In this document: positions 32,325-35,776 of the stretch, piece by piece
Position numbering within the stretch: the stretch's first letter is position 1
How the letters are laid out: each line of letters begins with the position of its first letter
Origin: Streptomyces sp. SID4985
GTDB lineage: Bacteria > Actinomycetota > Actinomycetes > Streptomycetales > Streptomycetaceae
Assembly (NCBI RefSeq): GCF_009863025.1
Contig: NZ_WWIR01000441.1
Coordinates: forward strand, 1-35,776
DNA length: 35,776 nucleotides
Direction of reading: 5' to 3'
Program-made: the position numbers and the translations under genes
The notes under the pieces: model-generated
What the model saw: the letters and a program-made list of their open reading frames with translations, nothing else
What the model was told of the DNA's origin: nothing
The model's database searches: none

Positions 32325-34700
32325 ATGGCCGACCCCTCCAGCTACCGCCCCAGGCCGGGAGACATCCCGGACTCCCCGGGGGTGTACCGATTCCGCGACG
32401 AGCACCGCCGGGTGATCTACGTCGGAAAGGCCAAAAGCCTGCGCCAGCGCCTGGCCAACTACTTCCAGGATCTGGCGAACCTGCACCCCCGCACCCGGTC
32501 GATGGTCACCACCGCCGCGTCCGTGGAGTGGACCGTGGTGTCCACGGAGGTCGAGGCGCTTCAGCTGGAGTACTCCTGGATCAAGGAGTACGACCCCCGG
32601 TTCAACGTCAAGTACCGCGACGACAAGAGCTACCCGTACCTCGCGGTGACCATGAACGAGGAGTTCCCGCGCGTCCAGGTGATGCGCGGTCACAAGAAGA
32701 AGGGCGTGCGGTACTTCGGGCCGTACGCGCACGCGTGGGCCATCCGCGACACCGTCGACCTGCTGCTGCGCGTCTTCCCGGTGCGCACCTGCTCCGCCGG
32801 GGTCTTCAAGAACGCCGCCCGCACCGGCCGCCCCTGCCTGCTCGGCTACATCGGCAAGTGCTCCGCGCCGTGCGTCGACCGGATCTCCCCCGAGGACCAC
32901 AAGGAGCTGGCCGAGGAGTTCTGCGACTTCATGGCGGGCCGCACCGGCACCTATCTGCGCCGCCTGGAGAAGCAGATGGCCGAGGCGGCCGACGAGATGG
33001 AGTACGAGCGGGCGGCCCGCCTGCGCGACGACATCGTCGCCCTGAAGAAGGCCATGGAGAAGAACGCGGTCGTGCTCGCCGACGCGACCGACGCCGATCT
33101 CATCGCCGTCGCCGAGGACGAGCTGGAGGCCGCCGTCCAGATCTTCCACGTGCGCGGCGGCCGGGTGCGCGGACAGCGCGGCTGGGTCACCGACAAGGTC
33201 GAGGAGATCACCACCGGCGCCCTCGTCGAGCACGCCCTCCAGCAGCTCTACGGCGAGGAGAGCGGGGACTCGGTGCCCAAGGAGGTGCTGGTCCCGGCGT
33301 TGCCCGACCCGGTGGAGCCGGTCCAGGAGTGGCTGACCGGCAGGCGCGGGTCGAACGTGTCGCTGCGCATCCCGCAGCGCGGCGACAAGAAGGCGCTCAT
33401 GGAGACCGTGGAGCGCAACGCCCAGCAGGCCCTCGCCCTGCACAAGACCAGGCGCGCCTCCGACCTGACCACGCGCTCGCGCGCCCTGGAGGAGATCGCC
33501 GACGCCCTCGGCCTGGACAGCGCCCCGCTGCGCATCGAGTGCTACGACATCTCGCACCTCCAGGGCGACGACGTGGTCGCCTCCATGGTCGTCTTCGAGG
33601 ACGGCCTCCAGCGCAAGAACGAGTACCGCCGCTTCCAGATCAAGGGCTTCGCGGGCCAGGACGACGTCCGCTCCATGCACGAGGTGATCACCCGCCGCTT
33701 CCGGCGCTACCTCGCCGAGAAGGAGCGGTCCGGGGAGTGGACGGCGGGGGAGGACACCCCGGCGGACGGCGGGGTCTCGCTCACGGACAGCGCACCTGCC
33801 GGCAACGGCCCGTCCGGCGCCGACGACACCCTCACCGGCAGCCCGGCTTCCGCCGACGGCGCCTCGCCCACTGACGGCGCGCCCCTCACCGGCAGCCCGG
33901 CTCCCGTGGACGGCGCCCCGCACACCGACAGCGCGCCCCTCACCGACGGCACCCCGCGCCCCCTCCCCACCGGTGCCGACGGCGCCCCGCTGCCCGCTCC
34001 CGCCCAGGACAGCGCTCCCCTCCCTGGCCCTGCCCAGGCCGCTGCCCCCCTCCCCCTCCCCGGCCCCGGTCAGGACGGCGATCTCTTCGCCGACCCGCTC
34101 AAGGACGACGACGGCCGCCCCCGGAAGTTCGCCTATCCGCCGCAGCTCGTCGTGGTCGACGGCGGGCAGCCGCAGGTCGCGGCGGCCCGGCGGGCGCTGG
34201 ACGAGCTGGGGATCGACGACATCGCCGTGTGCGGCCTCGCCAAGCGCCTGGAGGAGGTCTGGGTGCCCGGCGAGGACGACCCGGTGGTGCTGCCCCGCAG
34301 CAGCGAGGGCCTCTACCTGCTCCAGCGCGTGCGCGACGAGGCCCACCGCTTCGCCATCACCTACCAGCGGACCAAGCGGGCCAAGCGCCTGCGCTCCGGC
34401 CCGCTGGACGACGTACCCGGCCTCGGCGACACCCGCAAGCAGGCCCTCCTCAAGCACTTCGGCTCGGTCAAGCGGCTGCGCGCCGCCACGATCGAGCAGA
34501 TCCAGGAAGTACCCGGCATAGGCCGGAAGACGGCCGAGACCATCGCCGCGGCACTCGCGCGCGCCGTCCCGGCCGGGCCCGCCGTGAACACGGCGACCGG
34601 AGAGATCATCGATGACGAGGAACCCGGCACGACGGCGGGTTCCCCCGGAGAGCCCGTGAGCGCGGGTCTCCCGGACGACCGACGGGGGCAGGAGAGATGA
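32325..34700 (+). CDS. uvrC: UvrABC excinuclease subunit C
   Basis: A 791-residue dual-incision nuclease, much longer than the ~610-residue E. coli protein. The GIY-YIG domain for the 3' cut is at ~17-95 ([24 protein letters not shown]). A cysteine cluster (CSAGVF...[13 protein letters not shown]) follows, then the UVR motif that meets UvrB (~213-247), the RNase H-like 5'-cut domain ([24 protein letters not shown]), and a C-terminal helix-hairpin-helix pair ([33 protein letters not shown]). A low-complexity insert at ~470-600 splits the RNase H-like domain. No Shine-Dalgarno precedes ATG 32325. The stop overlaps the rapZ start (ATGA). Confidence 0.95.
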   Translation: MADPSSYRPRPGDIPDSPGVYRFRDEHRRVIYVGKAKSLRQRLANYFQDLANLHPRTRSMVTTAASVEWTVVSTEVEALQLEYSWIKEYDPRFNVKYRDDKSYPYLAVTMNEEFPRVQVMRGHKKKGVRYFGPYAHAWAIRDTVDLLLRVFPVRTCSAGVFKNAARTGRPCLLGYIGKCSAPCVDRISPEDHKELAEEFCDFMAGRTGTYLRRLEKQMAEAADEMEYERAARLRDDIVALKKAMEKNAVVLADATDADLIAVAEDELEAAVQIFHVRGGRVRGQRGWVTDKVEEITTGALVEHALQQLYGEESGDSVPKEVLVPALPDPVEPVQEWLTGRRGSNVSLRIPQRGDKKALMETVERNAQQALALHKTRRASDLTTRSRALEEIADALGLDSAPLRIECYDISHLQGDDVVASMVVFEDGLQRKNEYRRFQIKGFAGQDDVRSMHEVITRRFRRYLAEKERSGEWTAGEDTPADGGVSLTDSAPAGNGPSGADDTLTGSPASADGASPTDGAPLTGSPAPVDGAPHTDSAPLTDGTPRPLPTGADGAPLPAPAQDSAPLPGPAQAAAPLPLPGPGQDGDLFADPLKDDDGRPRKFAYPPQLVVVDGGQPQVAAARRALDELGIDDIAVCGLAKRLEEVWVPGEDDPVVLPRSSEGLYLLQRVRDEAHRFAITYQRTKRAKRLRSGPLDDVPGLGDTRKQALLKHFGSVKRLRAATIEQIQEVPGIGRKTAETIAAALARAVPAGPAVNTATGEIIDDEEPGTTAGSPGEPVSAGLPDDRRGQER
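33733..34085 (+). repeat. Degenerate codon repeat inside uvrC
   Basis: Imperfect units encoding [26 protein letters not shown] runs, and then [17 protein letters not shown], fill about 350 bp. They insert some 120-130 Pro/Ala/Asp/Gly/Ser-rich residues into the RNase H-like endonuclease domain while keeping the frame. Confidence 0.8.
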
Positions 34701-35695
34701 CCGAGCACGACACGGGACCCACGCGGAGCGAACGCGCGCAGGGGAAGGCGGGCGAGGCACGGCCACGGGAAGCGGCCGACGAGAACGGAGCACAGGTGAG
34801 TACGGACGGTACGGCGAACGGGGCCCAGGAAGCGGCCATCCCGGAGCTGGTGATCATCTCCGGGATGTCCGGAGCGGGCCGGTCCACCGCGGCCAAGTGC
34901 CTGGAGGACCTCGGCTGGTTCGTCGTGGACAACCTCCCGCCCGCGCTGATCCCGACCATGGTGGAGCTGGGCGCCCGCTCCCAGGGCAACGTGGCCCGGA
35001 TCGCGGTCGTCGTCGACGTGCGCGGCCGCCGCTTCTTCGACAACCTCCGCGAGTCCCTCGCCGACCTCGACGGCCGGGGCGTCACCCGGCGGATCGTCTT
35101 CCTGGAGTCCTCCGACGAGGCCCTGGTGCGCCGCTTCGAGTCGGTCCGCCGCCCGCACCCCCTTCAGGGCGACGGCCGGATCGTCGACGGCATCGCGGCC
35201 GAGCGCGAGCTGCTGCGCGAGCTGCGCGGCGACGCCGACCTGGTGATAGACACCTCCAGCCTCAACGTGCACGAACTGCGCGCCAAGATGGACGCCCAGT
35301 TCGCCGGTGAGGAGGAGCCGGAGCTGCGGGCCACGGTGATGTCCTTCGGCTTCAAGTACGGGCTGCCGGTCGACGCCGACCTCGTCGCCGACATGCGCTT
35401 CCTGCCCAACCCGCACTGGGTGCCGGAGCTGCGCCCCTTCACGGGGGTCAACGAGGAGGTCGCCTCCTACGTCTTCAACCAGCCCGGCGCCAAGGAGTTC
35501 CTCGACCGCTACGCCGAGCTGCTGCGCCTGATCGCGGCCGGGTATCGGCGCGAGGGCAAGCGGTATGTGACCATCGCCATCGGCTGTACCGGCGGAAAGC
35601 ACCGCTCGGTAGCGATGTCGGAGAAGCTCGCCGCGCGTCTGGCGGCAGAGGGCGTGGAGACGGTGGTCGTACACCGGGACATGGGACGGGAATGA
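34697..35695 (+). CDS. rapZ: RapZ-family nucleotide-binding protein
   Basis: A 332-residue P-loop protein of the RapZ/YvcJ family. Walker A is GMSGAGRS (~56-63); the conserved [16 protein letters not shown], and the C-terminal [17 protein letters not shown] and VVHRDMGRE are present. In E. coli RapZ senses glucosamine 6-phosphate and guides RNase E to a small RNA; in Gram-positives the role is less clear. The first ~48 residues are a polar, variable extension; a GTG at 34796 with GGAG 6 nt upstream could give a shorter form. Its ATG overlaps the uvrC stop and its stop overlaps the yvcK start (ATGA twice), so the three are co-translated. Confidence 0.94.
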   Translation: MTEHDTGPTRSERAQGKAGEARPREAADENGAQVSTDGTANGAQEAAIPELVIISGMSGAGRSTAAKCLEDLGWFVVDNLPPALIPTMVELGARSQGNVARIAVVVDVRGRRFFDNLRESLADLDGRGVTRRIVFLESSDEALVRRFESVRRPHPLQGDGRIVDGIAAERELLRELRGDADLVIDTSSLNVHELRAKMDAQFAGEEEPELRATVMSFGFKYGLPVDADLVADMRFLPNPHWVPELRPFTGVNEEVASYVFNQPGAKEFLDRYAELLRLIAAGYRREGKRYVTIAIGCTGGKHRSVAMSEKLAARLAAEGVETVVVHRDMGRE

Positions 35696-35776
35696 CAGGA
35701 CGTACACGGCGGCTCGCCGGCCTGCGCCGGGTGGTGCCGGAGGGGCGCGCCGGGCGCGCCATGGCGGAGGCCCGCG
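35692..35776 (+). CDS. yvcK: YvcK/CofD-like protein, first 28 residues
   Basis: Only the start is in the window: ATG 35692 overlaps the rapZ stop, and the frame runs open to the edge as [19 protein letters not shown] and on. The basic, disordered N-terminus fits Streptomyces YvcK proteins, and the order rapZ-yvcK-whiA is strongly conserved in Gram-positive bacteria. No catalytic motif is visible yet, so the call rests on context and start similarity. Confidence 0.7.
   Translation, partial: MTGRTRRLAGLRRVVPEGRAGRAMAEAR

Noticed and set aside
1..35776. Mobile elements, prophage, CRISPR arrays, tRNA or rRNA genes
   Set aside because: No transposase, integrase, regularly spaced repeats, or tRNA/rRNA signature sequence was seen; the gene content is core chromosomal.

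Overview
The window is chromosomal DNA of very high GC content from an actinomycete, almost certainly a Streptomyces. The evidence is the WhiJ-like XRE/DUF397/ATPase cluster, the mycothiol-dependent enzyme family, GTG starts, TAGGGT-type -10 boxes, and a gene content and order (rapZ, uvrC, Rieske, LacI, PfkB, uvrA, aroQ, terC, terD, uvrB) that match my memory of the S. coelicolor SCO1951-SCO1980 neighbourhood. It is core-type chromosome: I see no phage, insertion sequence, tRNA, rRNA or CRISPR array.

Layout. 1-3.9 kb: the end of a FUSC-type membrane protein, a DUF899 thioredoxin-like protein, a small unknown gene and an ABC exporter. 4.1-6.8 kb: a WhiJ-like regulatory cluster, made of an anti-sigma-type ATPase and a small coupled gene facing an XRE/DUF5753 regulator and a DUF397 protein. 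6.9-12.6 kb: a glutamate synthase small subunit without a large subunit, a DUF2293 protein, a kinase-like protein with a degenerate P-loop, a CorA transporter and a methyltransferase. 12.6-16.1 kb, minus strand: pseudouridine catabolism (psuG, and a psuK broken by a frameshift in a CG repeat), an O6-alkylguanine methyltransferase and a secreted glycerophosphodiesterase. 16.4-23.2 kb, plus strand: an MHYT membrane sensor, uvrB, terD, a riboswitch-controlled terC, a ChaA antiporter and aroQ. 23.2-24.6 kb, minus strand: a metallo-beta-lactamase-fold hydrolase and a mycothiol-dependent enzyme. 24.8-27.9 kb: uvrA. 28.0-30.5 kb: a LacI-PfkB operon facing a Rieske lipoprotein. 30.9-31.9 kb: an XRE-type protein. 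32.3 kb to the end: uvrC-rapZ-yvcK with overlapping start and stop codons.

The clearest common thread is DNA repair. The whole UvrABC excision nuclease and a suicide alkyltransferase are encoded here at four separate places, and all four genes carry the same 23-nt promoter pattern (TTGTCAGTG, 8 nt, TAnnnT; the uvrC copy is degenerate). This is the RecA-independent actinobacterial DNA-damage promoter associated with PafBC. In uvrB, uvrC and ogt the -10 box ends 6-7 nt before the start codon, which predicts leaderless mRNAs. Because uvrC overlaps rapZ and yvcK, the same signal may drive that conserved operon too.

A second theme is metal handling. terC is preceded by a yybP-ykoY (Mn2+) riboswitch whose closing-helix strand can instead pair with the terC Shine-Dalgarno sequence, so a translational ON switch can be read directly from the sequence. 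A ChaA-type cation antiporter follows, with a strong dyad at its start codon.
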